Positions 23,353-37,318 of a stretch of 64,000 nucleotides of DNA are shown in pieces (within the stretch, counting starts at the first letter, position 1; every line of letters begins with the position of its first letter). The DNA is from Hymenoscyphus infarciens. Lineage: Eukaryota > Ascomycota > Leotiomycetes > Helotiales > Helotiaceae. Location of the stretch: contig LLCB01000379.1 of assembly GCA_001414345.1 (NCBI GenBank), positions 1 to 64,000 of the forward strand, read 5' to 3'. A program made the translations under genes and the position numbers. The notes under the pieces were generated by a model. It made no database searches. It saw only the letters and a list, made by a program, of their open reading frames with translations, and was not told the DNA's origin.

Positions 23353-24482
23353 ATGGAGACTGCTTTCAAGACGTGGGGTAAGCTCATCTCCCATCTTCAA
23401 CCCCGCTTGTTCCCCTTGAAGCAGCTCCACTAATCATCTTATCGATAACAGAGCTCGACAACAACGTCAAGCTGGTCGATGAACAACGAGATGCCCTGTA
23501 CACCTACGATGTCGCCGAGCAGAAAGCCCTGAACGATGCAAAGCCATGGAAGGCGGACCCCCATCATTTCAAGAATGTGCGAATCTCAGCAGTCGCTCTC
23601 CTCAAGATGGTCATGCATGCACGGTCTGGAGGTGACATCGAGGTTATGGGATTGATGCAGGGCAAACTATCTGGAGATACATTCATTGTCACGGATGCCT
23701 TCAGACTGCCAGTAGAGGGAACGGAGACGAGAGTCAACGCCCAGGACGAGGCAAACGAATACATGGTTGGCTATCTACAAGCTTGTCGAGACCAGGGAAA
23801 GTTGGAGAATGCGGTGGGATGGTATCATAGTCACCCGGGCTATGGATGTTGGCTCAGTGGTATCGATGTGAGCACACAAGCTACACAGCAAACTTTCAGC
23901 GATCCCTTTCTTGCCGTCGTCATTGACCCCGATCGTACCATTTCTGCCGGGAAAGTCGAGATTGGCGCCTTCAGAACCTATCCCGAAAAATACAAACCAC
24001 AAAACTCCGGAGCTGGTGATGGATATCAAACAATCCCTTTGGCGAAGATTGAGGATTTTGGTGCGCATGCCGATCGATATTACTCATTGGAGGTATCCCA
24101 TTACAAGAGCTCGCTCGATACACATCTCCTAGAATTACTGTGGAACAAGTATTGGGTGCAAACACTCAGTCAAAGCCCATTGTTCACCAATCGCGAATAC
24201 AGCAGCAAACAAATGCTCGATATCAGCTCCAAGATTAGGGAAGCCGCGTCGTTGGTATCAAGAGCAAGCAGAGGCCCAACGGGAGCACATGGAAACAAGG
24301 CAGTTGACGAGAAAATGGACAAGGCGGTGAAAGATGGCAACAAGATTGCAGGCGAAGAGATGTCTGGTTTGATGGCGGGAGAAATCAAGGCAAAACTCTT
24401 CAACGGACTTGGTAAAGAGAGTGAGGCCCGGGATTCCCCAGTTAAAGAAGAGGTGAAAGAATCGGTGGAAACATCAAGTTGA
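23353..24482 (+). CDS. csn5: COP9 signalosome subunit 5 (JAMM deneddylase)
   Basis: Catalytic subunit of the COP9 signalosome, a zinc metalloprotease removing Nedd8 from cullin-RING ligases; in Aspergillus (CsnE) it controls development. Exons 23353-23377 and 23452-24482 (74-nt intron) give 351 residues. The MPN+ domain carries the complete JAMM centre: Glu72 in EVMGLMQG, His134 and His136 in WYHSHPGYG, and Asp147 in CWLSGIDVS. Neighbouring family signatures include [36 protein letters not shown] and [17 protein letters not shown]. This distinguishes it from Rpn11, which has a different pattern after the HSHPG. The ~60-residue Lys/Glu-rich tail is typical of fungal orthologs. It is convergent with the GluRS gene (283 bp apart). 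Confidence 0.96.
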
Positions 24483-24765
24483 AGGCCAATTTATAGAAGT
24501 GGCAAATTTTGCAAAAGCAATGAGATCTTAGCGACTCTACAGCATTGCTCGGCGTACAGATGACGAGAGGCGTTTAGGGGACGGAATGAATTATGATGAT
24601 GGCCATAGTACTTGACACAAAAATCAATGAAATGAAATAAGTGAAGCAGAGTTGTGATACTACTACATACAACACAAGTCTAAAACCTCACACTTTTTTA
24701 TACATAATAGTACAACCAATCCTATATACATTCCTCCAACTCAGCCAATTCATTCATGTTCCTCT

Positions 24766-27134
<2,369 letters not shown>

Positions 27135-28566
27135 ATGGCTTCCAGCGGAGCCGAGGAGGTTGACCTCTATGGTGAGTTCCACATGGAAAAGCGAAAGAAG
27201 CCATTTCTAACTTCCAAATAGAAATCCTTGGTATTTCAAAAGATGCCACTAAATCCGAGATCAAGAAGGCATATCACAAGGTCGGTCTTTGCATTAGCAT
27301 TTCGCAATCTCTTCCGCTGACCAACATCTTCAGGCAGCGTTACAGCATCACCCAGACAAGGTCGCAGTCGAGTTGAGAGACGAATCTGAATTGAAGTTCA
27401 AGTCTGTCAGTCAGGCCTACGAAATCCTATTCGATGAGGAAAAACGAGATATGTACGATACACATGGTATGGCAGCCTTCGATCCAAGCCGAGGAGGCGG
27501 AATGGGTGCTGGTGGACCAGATCTGGACGATATCTTGGCGCAGATGTTCGGTATGGGTGGAGGCATGAACTTTGGAGGAGAGGGAGGAATGCCGGGTGGG
27601 CCAAAACGACCACGCAAAGGACGGGACGAGGAACAGAAATACAACGTCACCCTCGAAGAACTCTACAAAGGTAAAACCGTCAAATTCGCCAGTACCAAGA
27701 ACATTATCTGCAGTCATTGCAAAGGTAGTGGTGGAAAAGAGAAGGCGAAGTCAGAAACATGTACAAGATGTAAGGGGGCTGGTGTCACTGTAGGCCTTCG
27801 CCAAGTTGGCCCAGGACTCGTTACCCAGGAACGAATGATCTGTGATCCTTGTACGGGAACTGGAAAGATTTTCAAGGAGAAGGACAAGTGCAAGAAGTGC
27901 AAGGGAAAGCGAACAACATCGGAAAAGAAGGCTTTGGAGCTTTATATTCCAAGAGGTGCTCAAGAGGGGGAACGAATCACGTTGGAAGGAGAGGCGGATC
28001 AAGTACCGGATCAAATACCTGGAGATATCGTCTTTACACTTGTGGAAGAGGACCATGACATTTTCCAACGGGCTGGCGATGATCTCTCTGCGGAGCTCGA
28101 CATCACCCTTTCGGAGGCCCTTACTGGATTTTCGAGGGTGGTTCTCACACATCTTGATGGTCGTGGTATCCACCTCGAACTTCCTCAAGGCAAAGTAATG
28201 AGACCCGGGCAGATCTTGAAGATTGAGGGTGAAGGAATGCCTCTCAAAAAGTCCGATGCTAAGGGAGACTTGTTCCTCGTTGTCAAGGTCGAGTTTCCTG
28301 AGAACGGCTGGACCGAAGACCCAACCGCTTTCGCAAGTTTACAAAAAGTCCTTCCTCCACCGGAGCCTGCGATTGAGGCCACCGAGGTTGATGAGTGTGA
28401 TTATGATTCCGATGCAGATATTGAAGATGTAAGTCAAAAATTTAATTCTCATTTCAGACAAGTCTAACATTACTAGTTCGGAGCGAATTCAGGGGACCCA
28501 AGGGCTGGCGGACAATGGGAAGATGAGGATGAGGGAGAGGGACAACCTCAATGCACCCAGCAGTAA
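27135..28566 (+). CDS. XDJ1: Type I DnaJ/Hsp40 co-chaperone (Xdj1-like)
   Basis: Hsp70 co-chaperone. Exons 27135-27171, 27222-27280, 27334-28428 and 28477-28566 give 426 residues with introns of 50, 53 and 48 nt. The J domain starts EVDLYEILGISKDATKSEIKKAY with the HPD motif at 38-40. It is followed by a Gly/Met-rich linker and a zinc-binding region with four Cys repeats: CSHCKGSG, CTRCKGAG, CDPCTGTG and CKKCKGKR. The last departs from the CxxCxGxG form at its end. The C-terminal substrate-binding domains contain GDIVFTLVEEDH and LSEALTGF. The final exon encodes an acidic tail ending QCTQQ, a CaaX-like box that could be farnesylated like Ydj1. The MASSGAEEVDLYEILG start favours the Xdj1 rather than the Ydj1/Mas5 branch. 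Confidence 0.92.
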
Positions 28567-29313
28567 AAGACAGATAGAATTGCGAGGCCTTTACGCCGCG
28601 TTTCATTTTACGGTTTCGCTGGTATGGAGTTGGTTACTGTGAAAGAGCAGCTCATGGCAACATTACGGTTAACTTACGGTAGTACCTGGGGTTTCTCCCT
28701 AGAAGGCTGGCTCTGCATTTATAAATTTGTAGAAAGCCAACGTAACAAAAGGCCGAGATGAATGGGACACGAATGAGAATAGAGTCACTAAATATAGCTA
28801 CGGATTTTTAGAGAGAATTTAAATCTCCATTTCCCCTTCATTGATTTTGCGATTGATTGAATATTTGGCGGGGTCATTCCTATCTGACCCTCACGGTAGA
28901 TAATACAAGCGGCAGTAAATAGGTGCCTCTGGTGACCTACATAAACGTGAAGAATGGGACTCATTGCTTAGAAATAGGTGGGTAAATATTTGAAATTGAT
29001 CTAGGTGTTTAGAATAAAGTACTTTGAATTACCCATGGATTTGGAACAACGAGAGAGAGGTAAGCAGCAGGGAAGGTACGAACTAGTACTTACTGCCGCT
29101 TTTAATGCACGTGTCATCTGATCGATATCGCTTATCTAATCCTGCATGTACTAGTCACTTATTGGCTGGATTGCCGACGTTCACACACAGCAGGAGCCTC
29201 ACCAATTTTTGAAAGTCTCAAAAGTTGACATCGACAAATTTTTCACGACAACCACCGACGACAAGGCACGTAGAACCCTTCCTGGGCCGTTATCATAACT
29301 AACGATTGCGTAG
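28567..29313. other. Intergenic between DnaJ and RPL32
   Basis: Contains the DnaJ 3' UTR, a MITE at 28907-29103 and the RPL32 promoter in the last ~200 bp. No gene. Confidence 0.55.
28907..29103. mobile_element. MITE copy 2 (AAAAGCGG termini)
   Basis: 197 bp with inverted ends AAGCGGCAGTAAAT (left) and ACTTACTGCCGCTTTT (right). Its reverse complement matches copy 1 at 12914 (AAGCGGCAGTAA, then TTCGTACCT, then CGTTG, then TTCTAAAC). Non-coding; lies directly upstream of RPL32. Confidence 0.65.
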
Positions 29314-30078
29314 ATGGTTTCAGCAAAGAGACACATCCCAATAGCAAGCATTTCCCCCTCCAATCTTGATTCAAACATATGCTAATCGTTTTTTTTTCAG
29401 GTCAAGAAGCGTAGGTCACCAAATTCCCACCCCGAAGAGTCGAATACACTGCGAGAAGATATGGAGTTTGCGCGGGATGGGGCGCCGAGCACCACCATCG
29501 AGATCGAAGGCATTGGAGAATAAAGATATTGACGTATGGATTTTAGGCACCAAGCGTTTCCACAGACATCAGAGCGATACCTACAAATGCCTTGACGCAT
29601 CATGGAGAAAGCCAAAGGGTATTGATAACCGTGTCCGACGACGATTCAAGGGTCAAATGGTTATGCCATCGGTACGTACAGCTTGGAGAGGATGTTGCGG
29701 GTGGCACGAGAGGGGTCGATTTTATTGCGCACTTCTCGCGTCATCAACCAACATCTCGAATAGCTTCCCCAGGACTGCGGCTGATTCAAGAACATAGATT
29801 GGTTTCGGATCCAACAAGAAGACAAGACACATGATGCCATCCGGTCACAAGGCATTCCTCGTCAGCAACGTCCGTGATGTCGAGCTCCTCCTTATGCACA
29901 ACAAGACCTTCGCCGCTGAGTACGTCCAACCAATTCACCGAGTGGAGGATTATACTCACAAATTTCTAGGATCAACCACGCCGTTTCGTCGAGAAAGAGA
30001 ATCACAATCATTGAGCGCGCCAAGGAACTCGGTGTTAAGGTTACGAACCCCAAGGCCAGAGTTACGACTGAGGTTTAA
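29314..30078 (+). CDS. rpl32: 60S ribosomal protein L32 (eL32)
   Basis: Large-subunit ribosomal protein. Five exons (29314-29343, 29401-29410, 29547-29671, 29798-29919, 29970-30078) sum to 396 nt, 131 residues, the family length. The protein begins [20 protein letters not shown] and contains [40 protein letters not shown] and [15 protein letters not shown]. Exon 2 is a 10-nt micro-exon. Intron 1 (29344-29400) needs a GC donor (ATA|GCAAGC), since no GT lies where the conserved HIPIVKKR junction demands. Intron 1 has a GCTAAT branch and a T9CAG acceptor. Ordinary introns would destroy the highly conserved N-terminus, so this structure is well supported despite its oddity. Confidence 0.93.
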
Positions 30079-32039
30079 GGGATGGGAAATTTTCATTTGG
30101 GCACTTTGCATGGGGCGTGGGATCGCTTGATATCAGCGCGGGTAGTGCAATAAATGTAACATGCTCTACGGTCAATGAATATCTCAAAAGAGCCCTCCGG
30201 TTTCCTACGATGATGTGAACATGGGTCTGGACAACAATCGAATATCGATGAAGGCGAGGCGGCAGATCAGAAGTTTTCAGAGTGGTTGCCCAGAAGCGCT
30301 AAAAGACTGCTCACTGTGCTGATTGCCATTCGGGTTTAGCTTTTTCCCTTTCGATGATTCCATCGCAAGCAGGCATTTGGCGGGCGATCGAGCTCTACAC
30401 TCGAGCACAGTCAAGTTCTGGCTAGAACCACCCGGCATGCTTGCACTAGGCAGAGGAATGAATGTTTTCTACGTGGCTGATTTTTCGATCGTTGTCTATG
30501 GGCCTTGCTTAAAAACCAAATTCTGCGGTTTGGCCGGGAGCGAGCTATGTTGAGTGTCCCAACGCCATTTCCAAGTGGAAACCACGTATGGTAAATTTTC
30601 ACCTCAAGTCTTGTTTCTTGGATTCTGATAGTTGACGTAGCTGTCAAAACGAAGCGACTGGGATCACAACTCTTTAGTTGTGACTTTTGAGCCCGACAAT
30701 GCCGGGGCTGGATGGAACAGCTTTCTGTTAACTCGATACGAGCGATAGCATATGCGTCACATTGGAATTTCTGGTCTCGCTATAAAAACGCGTTAAATTA
30801 GTTCTGGGATAGTGAAGTTTTAGACGCGATGGTTGTCTTGGTTTCTCTGTCAGAATTGGTGCTCCAGATCGCTGGTGCAAGATATCTAGACTCCTAACAG
30901 TTATTCTTGTTTATATTTGTTCCGAGATCGCAACATACACAACTTGGATGTGGGTCAACCTTTTCCTGCTTGGTGTGATTCATGAGGTTTGATGAATCCA
31001 ATGATACTGGTATTTCATCGCGACTTGCCCTTTTATTTTTGGTGGTAGCTCAGTTAGGAACTAGTTTTTGTTTTGATCTACTCCTACACGGGAATTACGG
31101 GCTCAACGGTCTACTATTTTAGCTTGATAGAAGTCAGACTTCAGAGACCGAGTTTCACAAGAATGGATGGGCTTTTTGGCTGCTCATTTTGGGGGGAGAA
31201 GATTCTCAACAAGTCATTTTACTTGAAGGTTTCTTTCCTGCTCTTGGGTATTCTACACGTCTAGCTCGTGGTCTCGCACTCTATTCACGGTCTTACCAGT
31301 TCTCGTAGAATTTCGTTGAGCCTCATTCTAGCTTCAGATCTAGTGCATCTAGTGCCTCTTAGTCTCCACACTATAAGTAGCTCGGTAATCTAGCTCCATC
31401 AAAGTACCGAGGCCACTTACCACTCTCTTCTGCCCACCCTCGCTAACCCTGATGCTGTGAATTCATGATCCTTTATTTCGCTTTGTTTTTGTGCTCTTCT
31501 CTATTTAATATATATATGTCTCCTCTCAAGAGCAAACAATTACGTACTTATGTTGATGAATACCAATTTCGAATTTCGAATTTCGAAATTCAAAAATCGA
31601 AAATTGACTCAATAAGATCAGCTGTTGATAGGTGTCTAGTTCTTCTAGTGTGTCCACCAGTTCTTGTTTAATCCAGCGCTTGGTTCTTTAGCTTGCCCGC
31701 CTTCTAGAACTCTCATTATGGTATCAGAAAGATCAGGCGTCATAATGGGAGTACCTCATAACGAAGAAGATCGCCGATCTACAGCTGTTGTTATGTTATT
31801 TTACCCATCGTGAGTCTTTCGGCCAGAGCTACGACTTCTAGCCTGTAACTGGGAGGGTATAATATCCCGCTGCTCACCTCTCAACGTTCCCTCTCTCCTC
31901 TCTCTCTGCTTCATCTTTGATCAAAACCAAACTCTACGCCGAAAAAACCACAGATCGAACTGCTTTGCAGCTGTTACTTCAATCATTTCTGTTTTTAAAC
32001 CCTTCGACTCTTCTTCAATCCTTCTTCTTTATTGAAAGC
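30079..32039. other. 2-kb intergenic interval
   Basis: No gene supported; the longest ORFs (60-78 codons) have no domain. Features seen are a small hairpin TCACAACT-CTTT-AGTTGTGA near 30666-30686, an AATTTCGAATTTCG run near 31564-31582, and CT-rich sequence at 31890-32000 typical of a fungal core promoter for the next gene. Confidence 0.5.
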
Positions 32040-32204
32040 ATATCACCGATCTGAGAGGAACTGAGCAACACAAACGCCGACAACATCTACCTGCTGCCAT
32101 CCATCCTGGTGCTTTTGTCAAATAGTATATCAATCTCAGAGGAAGCCTACTCAAAACTGAGCAACACAAACGCCAACAACACCTACCTTCCTCCATCCTT
32201 TTAT
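32040..32204. repeat. Imperfect ~78-bp tandem duplication in the 5' leader
   Basis: Units at about 32040-32117 and 32127-32204 share CTGAGCAACACAAACGCC, then ACAACA and CTACCT, then CCATCC. The second unit carries in-frame Met codons upstream of the preferred start of the next gene. Confidence 0.7.
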
Positions 32205-32210
32205 CTCAAG

Positions 32211-33962
32211 ATGTCGTCAGCCATTGTCTCTTGCGGAAAGAAGGCCTTCTCTTCTTTGACTGGTTACAGAGACACCAATAAAGATCTCAAGAAGATTGAC
32301 GGCGCCAATGCCGCCTCTACTACTCTCTACTTCGGCCAGGAACCAGTCCCTGGAGTATACTCTGTCAATGAAGACAACAAAAGATTCCTTGTCGCAATTA
32401 AGCCTACCGGCGAGGAAGACGAGGAACGTCTTTTCACGAAGTACAGACGAGAAGATTACCCATTCTATCAAGCCTCCGCCAACCCTTTCACCCTCCAGAG
32501 CACCAACGTCACACTAGACCATCCTGCCCCCATTGGCCTAGAGCTCAAGCGGAAATTCGCCAACGGGATGCTCAACAAGAGCATCATGGAATGGGCTACA
32601 GACATTGATATCGACGGAAAAGCCAAATATGCGAAAGCCAAGTGTGAGAATGCTGCTTTCATCACCAGTGATGAGCCATTATCTCCTCCACGTGTGAACT
32701 TTGGTAAGAATTGCTTCCAAAATTTCGATAAACTAATACTAACAACTACAGCAGGAGAACAACGCAATTCCTCCTTAACCTCTTCCATTTTTATGGATTC
32801 TACGTTTAGCGAGGAAAATGATGACAACAACTCTTCTATTGGTAGCTCCGACATTGACGAGTGCCAACCCATGAAATACACCCGCAGAGATAGCTTCGAC
32901 ACTGACTACCCTTCCGACTCTGATATCTCCGATTCAGCCTCCATTTCTGACTTCTCATTCCAATTCGGAGAAGACGAACTAAGTCTCTCCCCAGAATGGG
33001 TCCACGATGAAGACCCGCTCTCAAAACAACAAGGAGAGACCCTCTCAATTGCCAACTTTGCGGACGATAATATCAGTTTTTCGGAAAACTCAGCAAGCCC
33101 ATCCTCCGCCTCCAGCAATGCTTCCCCACGAAAGCAGGTTCGTTTCGCCCTCCAAGTTCGCTTCAAACTTCCAGTGGAGGAGAAACCCAAAGAACCACAC
33201 ACCACCACCTTCCAACCAAAACCGCACAAAAAAAAGGATAATAACAAGAGCATCTCAATTCCCAATGCCAACGAAAAAATTTCAGCCATCGATCTCCCAG
33301 GGTACGCCTTCCTGGCCAAACCACTCGAGATCATTCACAGCGCCCTCCACAACCGCTGGTTCCTCAAGTCGGAATTTGATCAAAGAACTTTGTATCGCAA
33401 CATGTGTGCAGCCTACAACTGCGACTGCGAAGACTACTGCCAAGGAATGGAATTACGACGATGGAAGTTACTTGATGATGGCTACTCCTGGGTTCCCAAG
33501 GATGAACAAGTTCTCCTCGTCAAACATCCTCTCCCTCAACCTCCTTCGACTGGATTCTGGTCACGATTCCGCCGAATTAAAAACAGGAACACGGCACCAC
33601 AATACGCCACCCCCTCTAAATTCAGAACACAACTCGAAGAATCCACCAACGACAACGAGGAGCACATCAACACACCCAACGAAAGCCTCTACGCCGAGCG
33701 TCAACTTCTCCAAGGCGTTGAAAGAGGAGATAAGATCGGCACGGAAGGGGAGATGTTGTTTTTCCTAGAGAGAGGAGAAGACGGGAGTATCAAGATGAGA
33801 GTCATGTCTCATGAAGAGATGGCGGAGGCGAGGGAGTTGCAGCAGGAGAGGAGAGGAAAGTTTTTGGTTTTTGAGGGGCATGAGGACGCGAATTCGGGAT
33901 TGATGAAGTTGGCGAGGTATTTGGAGAAGGGTGGGGAGATGGTCACTTTTTTGTGTCGTTAG
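32211..33962 (+). CDS. Serine/acid-rich protein of unknown function
   Basis: Family not recognised. From Met at 32211 (MSSAIVSCGKKAFSSLTGYR) the frame is open to 33962. A GTAAGA...TACTAAC...CAG intron fits at 32704-32751. It is 48 nt, a multiple of three, so both spliced (567 aa) and retained (583 aa) forms keep the frame. An upstream in-frame Met at 32109 falls in a duplicated leader and is less likely. The N-terminal ~165 residues look folded. The middle is Ser/Asp/Glu-rich and disordered (SSIGSSDIDE, then DSDISDSASISDFS). A Cys cluster (NMCAAYNCDCEDYCQG) precedes a C-terminal region rich in charged helix (MSHEEMAEARELQQERRGK). There is no signal peptide or membrane segment. Confidence 0.7.
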   Translation: MSSAIVSCGKKAFSSLTGYRDTNKDLKKIDGANAASTTLYFGQEPVPGVYSVNEDNKRFLVAIKPTGEEDEERLFTKYRREDYPFYQASANPFTLQSTNVTLDHPAPIGLELKRKFANGMLNKSIMEWATDIDIDGKAKYAKAKCENAAFITSDEPLSPPRVNFGKNCFQNFDKLILTTTAGEQRNSSLTSSIFMDSTFSEENDDNNSSIGSSDIDECQPMKYTRRDSFDTDYPSDSDISDSASISDFSFQFGEDELSLSPEWVHDEDPLSKQQGETLSIANFADDNISFSENSASPSSASSNASPRKQVRFALQVRFKLPVEEKPKEPHTTTFQPKPHKKKDNNKSISIPNANEKISAIDLPGYAFLAKPLEIIHSALHNRWFLKSEFDQRTLYRNMCAAYNCDCEDYCQGMELRRWKLLDDGYSWVPKDEQVLLVKHPLPQPPSTGFWSRFRRIKNRNTAPQYATPSKFRTQLEESTNDNEEHINTPNESLYAERQLLQGVERGDKIGTEGEMLFFLERGEDGSIKMRVMSHEEMAEARELQQERRGKFLVFEGHEDANSGLMKLARYLEKGGEMVTFLCR

Positions 33963-35692
33963 GGAGCATGTTTTGGGGATGGGATTTGGGAAGCGAAGCA
34001 AAATGCGCTTCTGCCATTTAGGAGTTTTAGAGATTGTTTTCGGGGAGAACGGGAGAGATATCTGGAGTGACTCAGTCAAAATGCAATCCATCATGAAACA
34101 AACTTGATTGTCTCTAATTTGAAGATATGAATACTATATGTGAATACTATATGTGAATACTATATGTGACCATGGAACCATCAGAGCAAACTCCCCTTCG
34201 GGTACACCTGACAATGAGCGACGTAAAAATTTAACTATAACAAATCATTCGCACGCGGTAATGAAACCTGGTTTCGTAACATGAAATCCGCAAATATCAG
34301 GCAAACAATAAATTTTTCTGGATTTGAGCTCAATATGGCTGGACTCTTTAGCATGATTTTAACTTAAATTGAGCTCGTGGGCTGCACTGCGGACTTCCTC
34401 GCGTAAAGAAGGGGGGGGGGGGCACCCGATTTTGAAGGAGTACGATGTTTTACTCAGCATCAGAACCTTTGATGGTCATTTCAACTAATTCAGTCAGTCC
34501 AAGTATCCTCTTCCTGCTTCCGTCTCACTGAAGATATGAATAATCAAGAAATCCCACTTGATCCGGTGTCGGCATCCACGACTAAGACAGGTTTAAGATT
34601 TTGCCCAATCAGCACCACTTCTAAAGTACTAGTCCACCTAATTACCAGAGGATTGTAGTCAAATAAATATCTCCTACAGAATGTATGGTTTCCAAGCTGT
34701 CGTAACCGGAATCTCATATTCAGAAGGTCAATATCGTCGTACCTCGGAAAGGTAAGAGGATACGACAAACACACCACTGGTGTGTCGTTTCACATCTTCC
34801 CACCGAACACCCCCGTAAATACGAATACCAAAACGTTAAAAGCAGAGGAGCATAAAGCTTCAACGCAGGGTAAGAAACCCATCCATCAACGATGACGGGG
34901 TAAACTTTTTCGGGTACCAGTGCGAAGAACTCCCTGGAAGTGTCCTGCATATTGCCCCTCCCCCTCAATCTCAGCGGCTATTTCCCGGCGGTCTTGTCAA
35001 GTTTCAGGGGAAGGAGATCCGGAAAATACAGGCCAAGTCAAGTACACATAGTAGTGGAGTTTGCCTTCCTTCCGTTTTCCTTCTGTAAAATGATCCGTAC
35101 GAGTAGATTCATTGAATCCTGCCGAGGTTTCTATTTTCTATTTTCATTCTAGGTATCGAGTTCGTGAGAATGGAGATTCTAATTTTGCTGTGAAGTATTG
35201 TATTCTTGAAGTGCAGCCGAAATACGGGCATTTGCACATTATCGGAAGCCGTCCACCAGGCTTAATATTACAGGGAGGATGCCTGGGTTTTAGGCCTGAA
35301 AGAACCCCGAGTGGGACCTGGAGGGAAAGAGCTACACTACGGACTTCTATATCTGGAATGCCTAAAGCACGGGTTCCATCGATCGTGGCGCATGAGGCTG
35401 GCTGTTCCGTAAAGCACCCGTAAAGGCAAAAAGAACGAGGCGAAGCAAACGGAGCTTGAATAAATCAACACCACGCACACCTCGCATCTTCATCATGATA
35501 TACCTAGCTAACACTACCGATACCTAGTTCTGTACAACATCTTTCTGCAGCATTTAAAATCCTACCAACTTTTACCCGCGACTTCTAGAACACCACCTGT
35601 ACCTATCCAATATCGATAGCCGAGAAGAACATACCTACGCCCTGCCCTGCCTTGTCACCTGGGAGTTCCAGCCTCCCTCCGATAGCTGTCGC
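33963..35692. other. 1.7-kb intergenic interval
   Basis: Contains a 13-bp tandem repeat, a 12-G run at 34411-34422, and the pyrimidine/adenine-rich leader of the Sec2-like gene (35460-35690). ORFs of 70-103 codons (for example 35112-35423) lack domains. Confidence 0.5.
34129..34167. repeat. GAATACTATATGT x3 tandem repeat
   Basis: Three perfect 13-bp units downstream of the serine-rich gene. Confidence 0.9.
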
Positions 35693-36428
35693 ATGATCAA
35701 AGGGGTTCATTCAGCACAAATGTCTACAACCACCATGACCTTAACTCTGGCACCAGCAGATGCCTCCGCATCATGCTGTCCCAACTGCGGAGTTGGTCTA
35801 CCCTCTCATTCCTTCATGGCCGCCGAAGCCCAGCGCCAAATCGAGGATTTACAAGCCCAAGTCCGTCTACTGAACGACAAGGCAACTGCAGCAGGTTCGT
35901 ACACTTTTGCGCAAATCCCTGGACGCATATACTAACAAGAAGCAAGTGGATAAATGGGCAGACTACGAGGATGAAATCCAACAACTCCGCGCCCAACAAA
36001 CCCAGGAAAAAGAAGCTCGCGCATCTTTGGAAAAGCGCGAAGGAAGTCCCTCGAGATTCTCCTACCTCCCTGTGCAGAATCGGCTCTCCTCATTTCTCAC
36101 ATCCAAGAAATCAACTCCGAATTTACAACCTCCTCCTTCGCCTTCTGCCACCGAACTCGAAGCCGCTTTGACGAAGGAGAAGAAACTGAGAGCTGCTTCT
36201 GAGAAGAAGTTGGATGAAGCGAGTGGTGAATTGGAAGATTTAACAGCGCAGTTGTTCCAGCAGGCTAATGAGATGGTGGCGACGGAGAGGAAGGCGAGGG
36301 CGAAGTTGGAAGAGAGGGTTGCCGTTTTGGAGAGTAGGGATGGCGAGAAGAGGAGGAGGTTGGAAAAGCTGGAGGGGGCCGTTCAAAGAATCGAAAGGGT
36401 TAGGGGATTGTTGGCGCCGGGAAGATGA
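35693..36428 (+). CDS. Short Sec2-domain protein (Rab GEF-like coiled coil)
   Basis: Exons 35693-35894 and 35947-36428 (52-nt intron, ACTAAC branch) give 227 residues; Met at 35720 (MSTTTMTLTLAP) would give 218. Near the N-terminus SCCPNCG is a possible zinc knuckle. Then AEAQRQIEDLQAQVRLLNDKA begins a coiled coil. A Ser/Pro linker follows, then a second coiled coil, ELEAALTKEKKLRAASEKKLDE. The stretch LEDLTAQLFQQANEMVATER with the following RKARAKLEERV is characteristic of the Sec2p domain, which exchanges nucleotide on Sec4/Rab8 GTPases in exocytosis. The protein is far shorter than yeast Sec2 (759 aa) and lacks its long C-terminal region. GEF activity is inferred from the domain only. Confidence 0.75.
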
Positions 36429-36624
36429 TATTTCGAATACAAAGCAGGAAGAACAGCAAGATTGCAATGAGGAGAGGGATTTTGTTAAAAGAGGGATCCG
36501 GAAATGCGTCAAGCTAGGGATTCGAATTCGATATCGAAAGCTTGTGAGAGGACCTCGCGACCGGGATTCCATCTCAACAGACTCTTCGAAATCGGCATCA
36601 CAGACAAATTGTTACTACAAACGG

Positions 36625-37089
36625 ATGCGGATCCGACAGTATACAGATCCTATCACACCACAACCACCAGATCCAGTAACAAGCATTCTCGCACTCTCTA
36701 TCACGCCCTCGGATTTTGAACTCTTCCTCACAGAACTATGGCGGGACTTTCTGATTGAACCAACACCTTATTTGGTAGCGTCCGCCCTCTGTTATTTGGG
36801 CTTCATTTTACTACTTGGGAAGTACTACGAACTTGTTTGGCGGTTTTGGTTATTCCTGGCTTGGTTGTTCGTTCCTTTGGACGATGATGAGTGGATTTTG
36901 GGGTACAGCTGAGCGAGCCCTTCTGGGGTGGTCGGAGGCTCTTTTTCGACCACATCCGGGTTTTGGCTTGAATATTTTCTTGGGGCCAATGTGCATGCAC
37001 CGGGACGATCAGCATTCTTGGGATTGGAGTTTGGTATTCTTGCATTTGCAACTTGGGCCTTTTTCTGGATACTCGGAGCGGGAGCTTGA
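36625..37089 (+). pseudogene. Possible broken small membrane-protein gene
   Basis: Two coding-like segments lie in different frames. Frame 1 (36625-36912) reads MRIRQYTDPITPQPPDP, then ELWRDFLIEPTPYLVASALC with hydrophobic stretches, and stops after DDDEWILGYS. A shifted frame to 37089 reads FWLEYFLGANVHAPGRSAF, then LGLEFGILAFATWAFFWIL, a good membrane segment. No intron of normal size joins them, so a frameshift or decayed gene is likely. It starts about 200 bp after the Sec2-like stop. Family unknown. Confidence 0.35.
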
Positions 37090-37318
37090 GAAGGGATACC
37101 CTGGGATTACTAGGTGAATTATTATTACACCTTTTTAATTATTCTTATGAATGGAAAGTACGATATTTCATCACTGTATTTTGAACGCATGAAGTTAGGA
37201 AGAATATCAATCGTAAGGTAATAGTCGATTTCAGGTGTCACGTGAGATGACAAGAATTCAGGGCTGGTCATGGTGTGGCTGGAAGGGAAATAAGTCTTGG
37301 CATTTCATCAGTATACTC

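Noticed and set aside
31043..31062. TGGTAGCTCAGTTAGGAAC resembles a tRNA D-arm / A box
   Set aside because: No matching B box (GGTTCGA-type) or acceptor stem pairs at the right distance; treated as chance.
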